A stretch of DNA of 64,000 nucleotides from Gammaproteobacteria bacterium (GCA_022823625.1 JAJEHQ010000024.1:1-64000), one strand, 5' to 3'. Positions 16,730-26,730 are shown, counted from the stretch's first letter. The notes: generated from the letters alone by a model not told the origin. Made by a program: numbers and translations.

Positions 16730-17980
16730 ATGTTCAAGATGACCGAAACAATCCAGAGCTATGATGATGAACTGTGGGAAGCCATAGAGAGTGAACAAAT
16801 TCGCCAGGAAGAGCATATTGAGTTAATCGCCTCCGAAAATTACACCAGCCCCCGAGTATTGCAGGCACAGGGATCGGTGCTGACCAATAAGTATGCCGAA
16901 GGTTACCCCGGACGGCGTTACTACGGTGGCTGCGAATTTGTTGATATTGCAGAAAATCTTGCGATCGAACGTGCAAAAAAACTGTTCGATGCGGCTTATG
17001 TGAATGTACAGCCCCATTCTGGGTCGCAAGCCAATTCTGCAGTTTACATGGCGTTGCTGCAACCCCACGATACTGTTCTTGGCATGAGTCTTGATCACGG
17101 TGGACACCTGACTCATGGTGCCAAAGTCAACTTTTCCGGAAAAATCTATAACTCGGTTCTTTACGGGGTAGATTCGGAAGGCATTGCTGATTACGGCCAA
17201 ATTGCTGAACTCGCTGCCGAACACAAACCAAAAATGATTATTGCCGGGTTTTCTGCATACTCCAGGGTCATGGACTGGGATCGATTTCGTCAGATTTCTG
17301 ACGACGTAGGCGCTTATCTGTTTGTTGATATGGCGCACGTTGCGGGACTGATAGCAGCGGGCCTTTATCCTAACCCGGTACCGATCGCGGATGTGACGAC
17401 AACAACGACACATAAAACTCTACGTGGGCCTAGAGGTGGTTTAATTCTGGCACGCGAAAATCCTGAGGTTGAGAAAAAACTTGCCTCCTCTGTCTTCCCT
17501 GGTAGTCAGGGTGGACCGATGATGCACGTCATTGCCGGTAAAGCGGTTGCATTCAAAGAAGCGCTTGAACCAGAGTTTAAGGAGTACCAGCAGCAGGTGC
17601 TGACTAACGCACGCGCAATGGCAAAAACCTTTATGGATCGTGGCTATAAGGTGGTTTCGGGTGGAACAGACGATCACCTATTCCTACTTGACTTGATCGA
17701 TAAGGACATTACCGGAAAAGATGCAGCAGCTGCGCTTGGTGACGCAAACATAACCGTGAATAAAAACACGGTACCAAATGATTCGCGTTCACCTTTTGTT
17801 ACAAGCGGTCTTCGAATTGGCTCTCCAGCGTCCACCACACGTGGCTTTAAGGAAGAAGAAATGGTGACGCTTACTCATTGGATCTGTGACATTCTTGATG
17901 ATATTGAAAATCAGACAGTTTCTAACGAAATCAAGACTAAAGTCAAGGAACTTTGCAGTCGATTCCCGGTTTATAGCTAA
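16730..17980 (+). CDS. glyA: Serine hydroxymethyltransferase
   Basis: A 416-residue PLP enzyme that interconverts serine and glycine with tetrahydrofolate and 5,10-methylene-tetrahydrofolate in the cytosol. The PLP lysine is residue 229 in the [15 protein letters not shown] signature. The N-terminal I-E-L-I-A-S-E-N-Y and Y-P-G-R-R-Y-Y-G-G motifs are intact, and the length is that of bacterial GlyA. It heads the sarcosine oxidase genes, 34 bases before soxB. That fits its use there: methylene-tetrahydrofolate and glycine from sarcosine are combined to serine. This copy is probably the catabolic one; another may exist elsewhere. Confidence 0.97.
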   Translation: MFKMTETIQSYDDELWEAIESEQIRQEEHIELIASENYTSPRVLQAQGSVLTNKYAEGYPGRRYYGGCEFVDIAENLAIERAKKLFDAAYVNVQPHSGSQANSAVYMALLQPHDTVLGMSLDHGGHLTHGAKVNFSGKIYNSVLYGVDSEGIADYGQIAELAAEHKPKMIIAGFSAYSRVMDWDRFRQISDDVGAYLFVDMAHVAGLIAAGLYPNPVPIADVTTTTTHKTLRGPRGGLILARENPEVEKKLASSVFPGSQGGPMMHVIAGKAVAFKEALEPEFKEYQQQVLTNARAMAKTFMDRGYKVVSGGTDDHLFLLDLIDKDITGKDAAAALGDANITVNKNTVPNDSRSPFVTSGLRIGSPASTTRGFKEEEMVTLTHWICDILDDIENQTVSNEIKTKVKELCSRFPVYS

Positions 17981-18014
17981 TTTCATCCCAAATCTTCGCT
18001 CGGCTGGGGAGTCG

Positions 18015-19265
18015 ATGAAGGGCTATTCGATTTTTAGCCTGGCCCGCCATGCAGTTGGTCGTCACAAGAATTGGCCGCGCGCATGGCGTGACCCGGAGCC
18101 TAGGCCTGCCTACGACATCATCATTATTGGTGGCGGTGGACACGGACTCGCTACCGCATACTATCTGGCGTCCGAACATGGTCTGTCCAACATCGCAGTG
18201 GTTGAGAAAGGTTGGATTGGTGGAGGCAACACTGGCCGGAATACGACAATCGTCCGTTCAAACTATCTGTGGGATGAATCGGCGCACATCTACGAAAAAT
18301 CTCTTGTGCTCTGGGAGTCGTTATCGCAGGAACTGAATTTCAATGTCATGTTCAGTCAACGCGGGGTCCTGAATCTTGCCCACACACTGCAGGATATGCG
18401 CGATGTGTACCGACGTTCCAATGCAAATCGGCTAAATGGCATTGACAGCGAAGTTCTGACCCCCGAACAAATCAAGCAAATCGTTCCCATAATCAACACT
18501 TCTCCGGATGCTCGTCATCCAATTCTTGGCGCATCCTTTCAACCACGTGGCGGTGTTGCGCGTCACGATGCTGTTGCCTGGGGATTTGCCCGAGCTGCGG
18601 ACAGAAGAGGTGTGGATATTTTGCAGAATTGTGAAGTTACCGGGATCATTCGGGAGAACGGCCATGTGAAAGGAATCGAAACCACGCGGGGCCAGATTAT
18701 GGCTAATAAGGTGGGGGTCGTTGCGGCAGGGCACTCTAGCGTTATAGCCAACATGGCAGGTATACGCATGCCAATAGAAAGTCGGCCGCTTCAGGCTTTG
18801 GTCTCGGAGCCGATCAAGCCTGTGTTGCATACGGTTGTCATGTCCAACACAGTCCACGGCTACATCAGTCAGTCCGACAAGGGTGAATTGGTGATCGGTG
18901 CCGGTGTCGACGGATATCTGGGATATGGGCAGCGCGGCAGTTTCTCAACCATTGAACACAACGTTGCAGCCATTGTGGAGCTTTTCCCAATATTCAGTCG
19001 GGTCAGAATGATGCGCCAATGGGGTGGTATCGTAGATGTATGCCCGGATGCTTCACCGATTATCAGCAAGACACCGGTGAAGGGACTTTATTTTAACTGT
19101 GGATGGGGAACCGGCGGATTTAAGGCGACGCCGGGATCCGGTTGGGTTTTTGCGCATACTATCGCCAATGATGAACCGCATCCCCTTAATGCACCATTCA
19201 ACCTTGAGCGTTTTGTTTCAGGTGCGTTGATTGATGAACATGGTGCAGCGGGTGTTGCACATTAG
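18015..19265 (+). CDS. soxB: Sarcosine oxidase beta subunit
   Basis: A 416-residue flavoprotein, the catalytic subunit of heterotetrameric sarcosine oxidase. The FAD-binding [12 protein letters not shown] segment is at about residues 39-50. The His in V-A-R-H-D-A-V (residue 184) matches the residue that covalently carries FMN in known SoxB. The C-terminal G-W-G-T-G-G-F-K motif is present. It demethylates sarcosine to glycine, passing the methyl to folate through SoxA. ATG 18015 is chosen because the family's start (S-I-F-S-L-A-R-H-A) begins there. The order soxB-D-A-G is the classical one. Confidence 0.96.
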   Translation: MKGYSIFSLARHAVGRHKNWPRAWRDPEPRPAYDIIIIGGGGHGLATAYYLASEHGLSNIAVVEKGWIGGGNTGRNTTIVRSNYLWDESAHIYEKSLVLWESLSQELNFNVMFSQRGVLNLAHTLQDMRDVYRRSNANRLNGIDSEVLTPEQIKQIVPIINTSPDARHPILGASFQPRGGVARHDAVAWGFARAADRRGVDILQNCEVTGIIRENGHVKGIETTRGQIMANKVGVVAAGHSSVIANMAGIRMPIESRPLQALVSEPIKPVLHTVVMSNTVHGYISQSDKGELVIGAGVDGYLGYGQRGSFSTIEHNVAAIVELFPIFSRVRMMRQWGGIVDVCPDASPIISKTPVKGLYFNCGWGTGGFKATPGSGWVFAHTIANDEPHPLNAPFNLERFVSGALIDEHGAAGVAH

Positions 19266-19289
19266 CCATTCGATTCGGGGAGTCGGAAA

Positions 19290-19571
19290 ATGCTGTTAAT
19301 CAACTGTCCGTGGTGTGGGTTGAGGGAAGAAACCGAATTCAGTTGTGGTGGTGAAGCGCATATTGTCCGACCGCTCCAACCAGAAGCCCTGACTGATGAA
19401 CAGTGGGCAGATTACCTCTTCATGCGGAAAAATATCAAGGGAGATCAGCGAGAGCAGTGGTATCACAGCGGCGGTTGTCGACGCTGGTTCAATGCTGAGC
19501 GAAACACGGTTACTTACAAGTTCGGAGTGACCTATAAACCAGGCGATCCTGCACCGGGAGACGATTCTTGA
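19290..19571 (+). CDS. soxD: Sarcosine oxidase delta subunit
   Basis: A 93-residue protein, the small zinc-binding subunit. Cys6 and Cys9 (N-C-P-W-C-G) together with a His and Cys in W-Y-H-S-G-G-C make the known Cys3-His zinc site. It stabilises the alpha/beta assembly and is not itself catalytic. Its TGA stop overlaps the soxA TTG start by four bases (TTGA). Confidence 0.95.
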   Translation: MLLINCPWCGLREETEFSCGGEAHIVRPLQPEALTDEQWADYLFMRKNIKGDQREQWYHSGGCRRWFNAERNTVTYKFGVTYKPGDPAPGDDS

Positions 19572-22567
19572 GCGAAACCAATCGTTTACCTAGCGGCGGT
19601 CGAATTGATCGATCTCGGCCTGTGACGTTTAAATTTAACGGGGAGATACTCACCGGATACGCCGGTGATACTGTCGCGTCAGCACTCCTTGCAAACAACA
19701 TTCACCTAGTTGCAAGAAGTTTCAAATATCACCGGCCTCGTGGAATCATGGGCAGTGGCCCAGAAGAGCCATGCGCTATGCTTCAAGTCGGGTGGGGCGC
19801 GAATGCCGTTCCGAATGGTAAGGCAACGCAGGTGGAGATTTATGAAGGACTGGAGGTTTCGAGCGTTAACGCCTGGCCGAGTGTTAAGTTCGATGTTTCT
19901 GCTGTCAATGAGATTTTCTCAGCAATAATCCCTGCCGGCTTCTATTACAAGACATTCATGTATCCGCAAAAGTGGTGGATGTTCTACGAAAAGTGGATCA
20001 GAAAAGCAGCCGGATTTGGTGTGGCAGAGTCCGAGACAGATCCAGACCGATATGAAAAAGTCAATGCCTGGTGTGATGTTCTAGTGGTGGGTGGCGGTCC
20101 TGCCGGACTTTCAACGGCCTTAAGTGCTGCCAAGACGGGTGCCAGGGTGGTTTTGGCAGACGAAAAGGGAGAGTTAGGTGGCGGATTGCTTCGTTGCAGA
20201 GACGAAAGTCGCAAAAAATGGTTGGTTGATACCCTTGCTCAGCTCTCTGAACTTCCGAATTGCAGACTGTTGCGACGTACCACAGCTGTCGGATATTACG
20301 ATGCGAACTTTCTGGTTCTCAATGAACGCTTGACTGATCATTTGTCTGCATCAGTTGCTAGCCAGTCACGAGAACGGTTATGGCGAACCCGGGCAAAACA
20401 GGTGGTTCTCGCAACCGGTGCGATTGAGCGACCCATCGTTTTTGGTAACAACGATGTGCCTGGTGTGATGCTCTGCTCAGCGGTGTCCGAATATATCCAT
20501 CGATTCGCAGTCAAGCCTGGCTCACGCTCAGTGATATTTACAAACAATGACAGTGCCTATCTGACTGCGCTGGATATGATCATGGCCGGGATTCAGTTAA
20601 TCGCTGTCGTTGATGTTCGCAAAGATGTATCAAATGAGTGGATTGAGGAAATTCGTTCTCATGGCGTCGAACTGAAGTTCGGATTTGCAGTGAAAAGTGC
20701 GAACGGCAGGGCACGCGTCCGCGGTGTCAAAGTGCAGGCGCTTTCCGTTGACGGTACATCTTTTACTGGCTCAAAGATGACTTTCAACTGTAATTTAATT
20801 GCAGTATCAGGCGGCTGGAGTCCGGCGGTCCATTTGCATGCACAATCAGGAGGGAAACCCGTATTCGATCCGATCAATGCATGCTTTGTACCCGGTGATT
20901 CCTCGCAGAATGAAGAGTCGGTTGGTGCTGCCAATGCTTGCTTTTCATATGAGCAGGCGGTTGAAGATGGGACAAGAATTGGAACTGCAGCCGCCACTCA
21001 GTCAGGATTTGGTGACGTTGAAGTTTTAAATGAAGAGCAGGCGATCGGGGACAGTGCTCAGAACTCGCTTGCTATCCAACCTTTCTGGCGGGTTCCAAGT
21101 TCGGACTCATCACGGAAACAGTTCGTCGATTTTCAGAATGATACAACTGCCAAAGACATTGAATTGGCAGCACGCGAAGGCTATCGCTCAATTGAGCATC
21201 TCAAGCGCTACACATTGCTTGGATTTGGAACAGACCAGGGTAAGCTGGGTAATATCAATGGTATGGCAATTCTGTCGCAGGAACTCAATCAGGATCTGGC
21301 AGATACTGGGACGACAACATTTCGACCGCTCTATACACCCGTAACATTTGGAGCGATTGCCGGCCGTGAAGTCGGCCCAGATTTCTTCGACACAGTTCGC
21401 AAGACTGCAATGCATTCCTGGCATGTCAAACATAGTGCGCTGTTTGAAAATGTAGGGCAATGGAAGCGGCCCTGGTATTATCCTCAAACGGGTGAATCGA
21501 TGGTAGAGGCTGTCAATCGGGAATGCATGGCTGTACGAAAACAGGTTGGAGTGCTTGATGCATCTACTCTGGGAAAAATAGAAATCTTTGGTCCAGACTC
21601 CACTGAATTCCTGAACTACATGTACACCAATGCCTGGAATACACTGAAGACTGGCAATTGCCGCTATGGCCTGATGCTGGGTGAAAATGGTATGGTCATG
21701 GATGACGGCGTAACGTCAAAACTAGGTGACAATCACTACTACATGACAACGACAACCGGTGGTGCAGCACATGTGCTGAGTTGGATGGAGCAGTGGCGAC
21801 AGACTGAATGGCCGCATATGAAGGTGTATTTCACTTCGGTCACGGATCAGTGGGCGGTTGCCTCCGTCTCAGGTCCAAAAGCTCGCGACCTGCTTGAAAA
21901 AGTCACCGCTGGAATTAGTCTGTCTGATAGTGAATTTCCATTCATGTCATTCAAGGAAGGGACGGTGTGTGGTGTTGCGGCGCGTATATTCCGAATTAGT
22001 TTTAGCGGAGAACTTTCCTACGAGATCAATGTTGATGCCGACTATGGCCTGCATGTTTGGCGCGAGCTGTTTGAAGCGGGAAGGGAATTTGGGATCACGC
22101 CTTATGGAACTGAAACAATGCATGTGCTACGAGCCGAAAAGGGCTTCATTATTGTCGGACAGGATACAGATGGTTCGGTTACTCCGGATGACCTCGGAAT
22201 GAATTGGATTGTATCGAAGAAGAAAGACTTTCTCGGTAAGCGTTCGCTCAGTCGTTCGGATTGTGTGCGACCTGATAGAAAACAATTTGTGGGCCTTTTA
22301 ACGGAAGATCCCGATGTCGTGTTGCCGGAAGGTGCACAACTAGTTGATGAACCAACAAATTCCTATCCTGCACCAATGATTGGGCATGTCACTTCGAGTT
22401 ACTGGAGCGCGACTCTAGGTCGGTCCATCGCGCTGGCTGTTGTAAAAGGTGGTCATTCCCGACTTGGTGCGAAAATCTATTCTACCCTGATGTCGGGTGA
22501 ATCTATTCCTGTGACCATTTCCAATCCAGTTTTTTACGATGCTCAAGGTGAACGGCAGCATGTATGA
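19568..22567 (+). CDS. soxA: Sarcosine oxidase alpha subunit
   Basis: A 999-residue subunit with the normal domain order. A ferredoxin-fold N-terminus (residues 20-90) includes S-F-K-Y-H-R-P-R-G. An NAD-binding Rossmann domain begins with V-V-G-G-G-P-A-G-L near residue 175. A C-terminal glycine-cleavage T-protein-like folate domain spans about residues 620-990, with G-E-L-S-Y-E-I-N-V. It binds NAD and tetrahydrofolate and receives the methyl group as methylene-tetrahydrofolate. The start is TTG, overlapping the soxD stop; no ATG lies near the family start. It overlaps soxG by eight bases. Confidence 0.96.
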   Translation: MSETNRLPSGGRIDRSRPVTFKFNGEILTGYAGDTVASALLANNIHLVARSFKYHRPRGIMGSGPEEPCAMLQVGWGANAVPNGKATQVEIYEGLEVSSVNAWPSVKFDVSAVNEIFSAIIPAGFYYKTFMYPQKWWMFYEKWIRKAAGFGVAESETDPDRYEKVNAWCDVLVVGGGPAGLSTALSAAKTGARVVLADEKGELGGGLLRCRDESRKKWLVDTLAQLSELPNCRLLRRTTAVGYYDANFLVLNERLTDHLSASVASQSRERLWRTRAKQVVLATGAIERPIVFGNNDVPGVMLCSAVSEYIHRFAVKPGSRSVIFTNNDSAYLTALDMIMAGIQLIAVVDVRKDVSNEWIEEIRSHGVELKFGFAVKSANGRARVRGVKVQALSVDGTSFTGSKMTFNCNLIAVSGGWSPAVHLHAQSGGKPVFDPINACFVPGDSSQNEESVGAANACFSYEQAVEDGTRIGTAAATQSGFGDVEVLNEEQAIGDSAQNSLAIQPFWRVPSSDSSRKQFVDFQNDTTAKDIELAAREGYRSIEHLKRYTLLGFGTDQGKLGNINGMAILSQELNQDLADTGTTTFRPLYTPVTFGAIAGREVGPDFFDTVRKTAMHSWHVKHSALFENVGQWKRPWYYPQTGESMVEAVNRECMAVRKQVGVLDASTLGKIEIFGPDSTEFLNYMYTNAWNTLKTGNCRYGLMLGENGMVMDDGVTSKLGDNHYYMTTTTGGAAHVLSWMEQWRQTEWPHMKVYFTSVTDQWAVASVSGPKARDLLEKVTAGISLSDSEFPFMSFKEGTVCGVAARIFRISFSGELSYEINVDADYGLHVWRELFEAGREFGITPYGTETMHVLRAEKGFIIVGQDTDGSVTPDDLGMNWIVSKKKDFLGKRSLSRSDCVRPDRKQFVGLLTEDPDVVLPEGAQLVDEPTNSYPAPMIGHVTSSYWSATLGRSIALAVVKGGHSRLGAKIYSTLMSGESIPVTISNPVFYDAQGERQHV

Positions 22568-23156
22568 CCCAACTCAGCAGACACCACTGGCAGAGTTCTC
22601 AATCCAGAACGCAGTCCGAGCTGAGTTCAATGGCGTAAAGCTATTGGAGCTCTCAAACCTGGATCATTTCAATTTGAGGCTTCAGCCAGATAACAGTCAC
22701 CTGCTGGATCAGCTGCAAGACGCGCTCGGATTTCAAATACCTCTTGAGCCCAACAATTTTGTGATTCATGAGAATATTTTGTGCAACTGGCTTGGGCCAG
22801 ATGAATGGCTAATCATCGCTCCGCTTGATCAGTCTAATCGCGTAGAGGCGGTGGTGAGAGAAAACTTGATGGACCATTTTGCTACCTTGACAAATCTTGG
22901 CAGTGCTCAAACGATTATTCGGGTATCCGGATTGCACGCCATAGAATATTTATCGAGGGGTATCGCAATTGACCTTGATCCGTCCGGTTTCAAACCTGGG
23001 CAGTGCGTCCAAACAATTATGGCGCATGCCAATGTTACGGTATTGAATCACTCCCAGGAAGAATTGATTTTCGATCTGATTGTGAGGCGAAGTTTCGCTG
23101 ACCACCTTTGGCGGTGGCTTCTAGATGTGGGACGGGAGGCGGAATTTCGCGGATAA
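22560..23156 (+). CDS. soxG: Sarcosine oxidase gamma subunit
   Basis: A 198-residue gamma subunit of heterotetrameric sarcosine oxidase, related to the folate-binding T-protein fold. Recognisable segments are L-G-P-D-E-W-L-I near residue 83 and R-V-S-G-L-H-A near residue 121, with D-L-D-P-S-G-F-K-P-G-Q-C near residue 140. I chose ATG 22560, which has an AAGGTGA ribosome site and overlaps soxA by eight bases. An in-frame ATG at 22539 would add seven residues. It is the last gene of the operon and converges on metF. Confidence 0.92.
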   Translation: MYDPTQQTPLAEFSIQNAVRAEFNGVKLLELSNLDHFNLRLQPDNSHLLDQLQDALGFQIPLEPNNFVIHENILCNWLGPDEWLIIAPLDQSNRVEAVVRENLMDHFATLTNLGSAQTIIRVSGLHAIEYLSRGIAIDLDPSGFKPGQCVQTIMAHANVTVLNHSQEELIFDLIVRRSFADHLWRWLLDVGREAEFRG

Positions 23157-23160
23157 ACCT

Positions 23161-23181
23161 GGTCAGACGTGCAGTCTGATC
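23161..23181. terminator. Hairpin between convergent soxG and metF
   Basis: GGTCAGAC and GTCTGATC pair over eight bases (one G-T wobble) around a 5-base loop, only four bases after the soxG stop and 32 before the metF stop. No T-run follows on either strand, so it may act as a mRNA end-protecting or Rho-assisted structure. Confidence 0.4.
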
Positions 23182-23213
23182 GAAACAGTCAAGGCTTTCA
23201 ACACTGAGTAGAC

Positions 23214-24101
23214 TTAGATCTTTACTCCAGCCAATTCCATAATACCCGGGATCTTGTCTTCCCAGCCAATGGCCATGATATGGAGGCCACCTGCTGCTTG
23301 ACGAAGATCTCGTACAATGTCAGCGGAAATTTGCTGACTTGTTTCCACGATTTTCTCTTTGTTCTCTTGTTGATTCGCAATTTTCTGAATCAGGTGGTCA
23401 GGTACGGTGATTCCAGGAACTCGCTCATTCATGTACATTGCCATCTTGACCGACTTGATCGGAATCACACCGGCCAGGACAGGTACTTTGATGTCACCGC
23501 ACTTATCGAGAAAACGAGTGAATTCTTCGATGTCGTATACGGCCTGAGTTTGCAGGAATGACGCACCTGCTTCAATTTTGCGATGCAAATTTTCTATTTC
23601 GACATCTGGATTTGTTGAACCTGGATTAAACACCGCACCGACGCAGAAGCTGGGTGTGCCATTGAGTTTATGACCTGTATAGTCTGTACCGGACTGCAGT
23701 GCATTAACCGCATCAAGAAGTTGTGAAGCAAAGAGATCGAAGACGGGTTTTGCATCTGGGTGGTCACCGTTCTTTGGTGGATCTCCACCCATGAAAACCA
23801 GGTTTTCGACGCCCAGTGCTGCGGCACCTAGCATGCAGGCTTGGATAGCGATTCGATTTTTATCCCTGGATGTCATCTGAACAATGGGCTCTACACCGCG
23901 ATCAAGCAACAGATGAGCAACCGCAGTTGGGTCCATTGCCATACGCGCTGCGTGAGATTCCGTCAGGTTAAAAGCGTGGACGTGATTTTTCAGTGAGTCG
24001 GCCCTACCCAATAATGGCTTGAGGTCTATACCCTTGGGTGGTGTCAATTCGCAGGTGACAATAAATTCCCCGGCATCAATTCGCTGTTTCAATTTGCCCA
24101 T
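23214..24101 (-). CDS. metF: Methylenetetrahydrofolate reductase
   Basis: A 295-residue TIM-barrel protein of the MetF family, which reduces 5,10-methylene- to 5-methyl-tetrahydrofolate. Motifs: the N-terminal C-E-L-T-P-P-K-G with the conserved Glu, N-L-T-E-S near residue 45, a F-M-G-G-D-P-P segment near residue 103, Q-T-A-V-Y-D (here L-Q-T-Q-A-V-Y-D) near residue 185, and P-V-L-A-G-V-I-P-I near residue 207. It resembles the group found in methyl-group catabolism more than enteric MetF. Lying tail-to-tail with the sarcosine oxidase operon, it can draw on the methylene-tetrahydrofolate made there. The neighbour link is inference. Confidence 0.88.
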   Translation of the reverse strand: MGKLKQRIDAGEFIVTCELTPPKGIDLKPLLGRADSLKNHVHAFNLTESHAARMAMDPTAVAHLLLDRGVEPIVQMTSRDKNRIAIQACMLGAAALGVENLVFMGGDPPKNGDHPDAKPVFDLFASQLLDAVNALQSGTDYTGHKLNGTPSFCVGAVFNPGSTNPDVEIENLHRKIEAGASFLQTQAVYDIEEFTRFLDKCGDIKVPVLAGVIPIKSVKMAMYMNERVPGITVPDHLIQKIANQQENKEKIVETSQQISADIVRDLRQAAGGLHIMAIGWEDKIPGIMELAGVKI

Positions 24102-24559
24102 GTTTAACCTTTGAATTTAATGGCAGTTCAAAAAATTTCGAAGCTTTAACGAACCGTCTACTGATCATCTGCGTATTGAATACTTTAAATTAATCTCTCT
24201 CAGAATCGACTGCAGTTGCTGAGATGAATCTCTGCATTGCTTCAGATGAATAAATCGGTTAGTAATGAAAAAGCAGTCATTATGGTTTATTTCTCAGGGT
24301 ATGAGCATACCTTCAACTGCGAAGGGTGAATTGAAAGCCGAACTCAAATTATCTGATTCAGTTTCGAATGTGCTGGTGACAGTCAGCGCGATGTTGTTTC
24401 ATTGCAAATTCAAGTGCTTGAAACTAAAATCGACGGTCAATTCCTCCATCGCATTAATTCCGATTTCGATTACACCATCGTAGTTTCGCGTGAGTGGTAT
24501 TTCTTGTAGCCAAATCGCAAGTGAACTGTATCTAAAAATGTCTAGGGTGATTAGCGTAT
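24102..24559. other. Intergenic region between metF and a methyltransferase gene
   Basis: This 458-base gap holds divergent promoters. An ATG frame at 24265-24483 (72 codons) has no recognisable domain and an implausible composition, so I do not call it. I looked for a SAM- or SAH-type riboswitch next to both genes and saw none. Confidence 0.4.
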
Positions 24560-25333
24560 ATGTCATATGACGATAGATTTGTAGCGGGTCTTGAGTGGCT
24601 GTGGGGTGAAGGTTTTCTCTCACCCGGCGGCCCAGCCTATATTGCGGACATATTGAGTGGAACAGACCTGACCGGCAGGACGGTTCTCGATTTCGGCTGC
24701 GGTATTGGAGGGATTGACCGATTACTGGTCACAGACTACGGTGCCTTGCGAGTTTTGGGTCTTGATGTTGTAGATGCACTGGTTCAGCGAGCCCGGAGTG
24801 ATGCGAAAAAATTTCAATTGTCTGAGCAGCTTGAATTCAAACAAATAGATTCGGAAGTTCTGGATTTTGAGGATGAATCATTTGATGTAGTCTTTTCGAA
24901 GGACGCAATCATTCATTTGCCAGAAAAACAGATCATTATCAATGAGTTTTACCGAATTTTACGTCGTAATGGCGTGCTGGTTGGTAGCGACTGGTTGGGT
25001 AGTGATGCAACTCATACTTCTGAGCGCGTGGGAGAATGGCTTGACTTTTCAAAGCTTGATTTTCATTTTTGTACTGCACTCGAATTAGAGGAGCATTTTC
25101 GGCTGGCTGGGTTTGTATCGGTTCAGACGAGGGACAGGAATACCTGGTATCAATCTGCAGTTCGAGAGGAAATTGACCGCGTGAGTGGTGTGAACCGGAT
25201 AGAGTTTGTGAAGCGATTTGGCGAAGAACAGGCAGATACTCGTTTCAAAAGCTCAACTTTAAAAATGAAAGTTGTTGACGCCGGGGAGATGCGTCCGACA
25301 CTGTTTCGTGCTGTCAAGCCCAAATCAATCTAG
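24560..25333 (+). CDS. SAM-dependent methyltransferase, phosphoethanolamine N-methyltransferase-like
   Basis: A 257-residue class I methyltransferase. The SAM-binding motif is L-D-F-G-C-G-I-G-G near residues 43-51, with an acidic D-V-V-D partner near residue 70. Two features resemble phosphoethanolamine methyltransferases: W-G-E-G-F-L-S-P-G-G near residues 14-23 and S-K-D-A-I-I-H-L near residues 114-121. Those enzymes make phosphocholine by three methylations; related ones methylate glycine, sarcosine or dimethylglycine. Being beside sarcosine and folate genes, it could belong to choline or betaine metabolism. Exact substrate uncertain; it stands alone as a transcription unit. Confidence 0.7.
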   Translation: MSYDDRFVAGLEWLWGEGFLSPGGPAYIADILSGTDLTGRTVLDFGCGIGGIDRLLVTDYGALRVLGLDVVDALVQRARSDAKKFQLSEQLEFKQIDSEVLDFEDESFDVVFSKDAIIHLPEKQIIINEFYRILRRNGVLVGSDWLGSDATHTSERVGEWLDFSKLDFHFCTALELEEHFRLAGFVSVQTRDRNTWYQSAVREEIDRVSGVNRIEFVKRFGEEQADTRFKSSTLKMKVVDAGEMRPTLFRAVKPKSI

Positions 25334-25472
25334 AATGTCGATTCACTGTTGCTAACCAGCAGCTTGTTCAGACAAGCTAGGCAATCGGGTGAATCAGTGT
25401 GAATTCAATGGAATACACTCTTTGAGTCTGGGTAAATTCGCTATTGTTAACGCGCTGTAACTGTAAATTTAG

Positions 25473-26171
25473 TTATATGAGTTCGGTACGCATCGAAAAG
25501 CCGGGCTCATGAAGTAGCCTGACCGAAGTAATACACTGTTCATCCTGCCAGGTCGTCCGCTCAATAACAAAGGCCGCCTCGCCAAGATCAGCAGCAAACA
25601 ATTGCGCTTCTCTTTCTGTCAAGTTTGTTGCGCAAAATGAGATGTCTCCTCGCGTAAACATCACGTTTCGAACCAGCCATTCGTTCACGCTGATTGCTGA
25701 GAAGTCGACATCAAAAATACCGTGCAACACAACCGGATTCAGCCACCGCTCCTCGTAGATGATCGGTCTGTCGTCCGCCATGTGTAAATTACAGATATAC
25801 AGCAGCTCGGTATCGTCGTTTAGATTCATTCGGTATTGAACCCGCTCCGGGGCTAAAACCTGTGCTCTCTCAGTCAATGCATGTCGGTATTTTGCACCGC
25901 GCTGCTCGACTTCCAGGCGAATAATGTCAATTTTCAGTGTCGCGTACCGCGATGGTTCCGTCGCCACTCGGGACCCGACCCGGCGACGTCGATTCAGTAA
26001 ACCCGAATCAGCCAGACCGCGCAACGCTCGATTGACGGTGGCGCGTGCGCACTGAAACTCTGCAGCCAGCTGCTCTTCCGCAGGAATCAGATCACCTGGT
26101 TGCCAGATTCCATCGACAATTCGACGGCGCAGCTCATCATGAATGCTCTGCCATGACTTGCGCGTTGTCAC
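25473..26171 (-). CDS. hutC: Histidine utilisation repressor (GntR family)
   Basis: A 232-residue GntR/HutC regulator. The winged helix is at residues 1-70 (P-A-E-E-Q-L-A-A-E-F followed by A-R-A-T-V-N-R-A-L-R-G-L), and the UTRA effector domain fills the rest, with the E-R-W-L-N segment near residue 130. HutC represses hut genes until urocanate binds. The frame is open to an ATG at 26279, but that would overlap the hutF remnant by 112 bases. The GTG at 26171 has GGAGCGG about ten bases upstream and overlaps the hutF-remnant stop as GTGA, and gives normal HutC length, so I chose it. A matching operator sits at 26731-26742. Confidence 0.88.
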   Translation of the reverse strand: MTTRKSWQSIHDELRRRIVDGIWQPGDLIPAEEQLAAEFQCARATVNRALRGLADSGLLNRRRRVGSRVATEPSRYATLKIDIIRLEVEQRGAKYRHALTERAQVLAPERVQYRMNLNDDTELLYICNLHMADDRPIIYEERWLNPVVLHGIFDVDFSAISVNEWLVRNVMFTRGDISFCATNLTEREAQLFAADLGEAAFVIERTTWQDEQCITSVRLLHEPGFSMRTELI

Positions 26172-26682
26172 GTAGTCAACCGCTCCATGATTCTTTTCTT
26201 GGTCTTGAGATACTTTGCTTGAATTAGTTGACGATTGATATGGCATCCTTCTCTGACGACATGACAGTCGGTTGCCCATAGGTCGGAAACCAATCTGTTA
26301 TCACCAGAAAATATAAAAATGTTAAGGATTTCGTCTCTCTGACAACCGGCTAATTGTTCGGATTCGGTGTTCAGCATCAGAATGTCAGCAAAATTTCCAG
26401 CCTTGAGCGTAGCACTTAATCTTCCCAATGCCAAACTTCCGCCAACTACCGCAGATTCGAACAGTGTCCGCCCATAGACCTGATCAGGATGCGACAATAG
26501 TGCGCGCTGAAATCCATGACTGTGTAAGGTGCCAGGAGGCGGCATCACGATTCCTACCCGAAACCCTTCTGGAGGCTAATTGGCATCAACCGCTGAAATT
26601 GCGCCGTTTCCACCAACCACAATACGCAATCCGAGTGCCAGCCCTCAGGGGTTGGCGTTGCTTTCGCCCATAAGATTTGCAT
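26168..26682 (-). pseudogene. hutF: hutF remnant (formimidoylglutamate deiminase), internally deleted
   Basis: Intact HutF converts N-formimidoylglutamate to N-formylglutamate and is about 450 residues long. Here the start is recognisable at 26682 (M-Q-I-L-W-A-K-A, then P-E-G-W), followed by a frameshift, then a frame reading L-R-I-V-V-G-G with a TAG stop after V-D-A-N. Next comes P-G-T-L-H-S-H-G-F-Q-R, the metal-binding His pair. After about ten more residues it jumps to the enzyme's C-terminus (E-S-A-V-V-G-G-S-L-A-L-G-R onward, ending K-K-R-I-M-E-R-L). Around 300 residues, including most of the active site, are missing. The distal frame still overlaps hutC by four bases. Confidence 0.82.
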
Positions 26683-26730
26683 GGCGAATTAAATAAGACT
26701 CTGTTTTATATGCACGATATTATTATAATT

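Noticed and set aside
16823-17413. 196-codon minus-strand frame opposite glyA
   Set aside because: Antisense to strongly conserved glyA sequence; no domain or ribosome site.
24265-24483. 72-codon plus-strand gene before the methyltransferase
   Set aside because: Composition and lack of any domain or ribosome site suggest chance; it lies in the control region between divergent genes.
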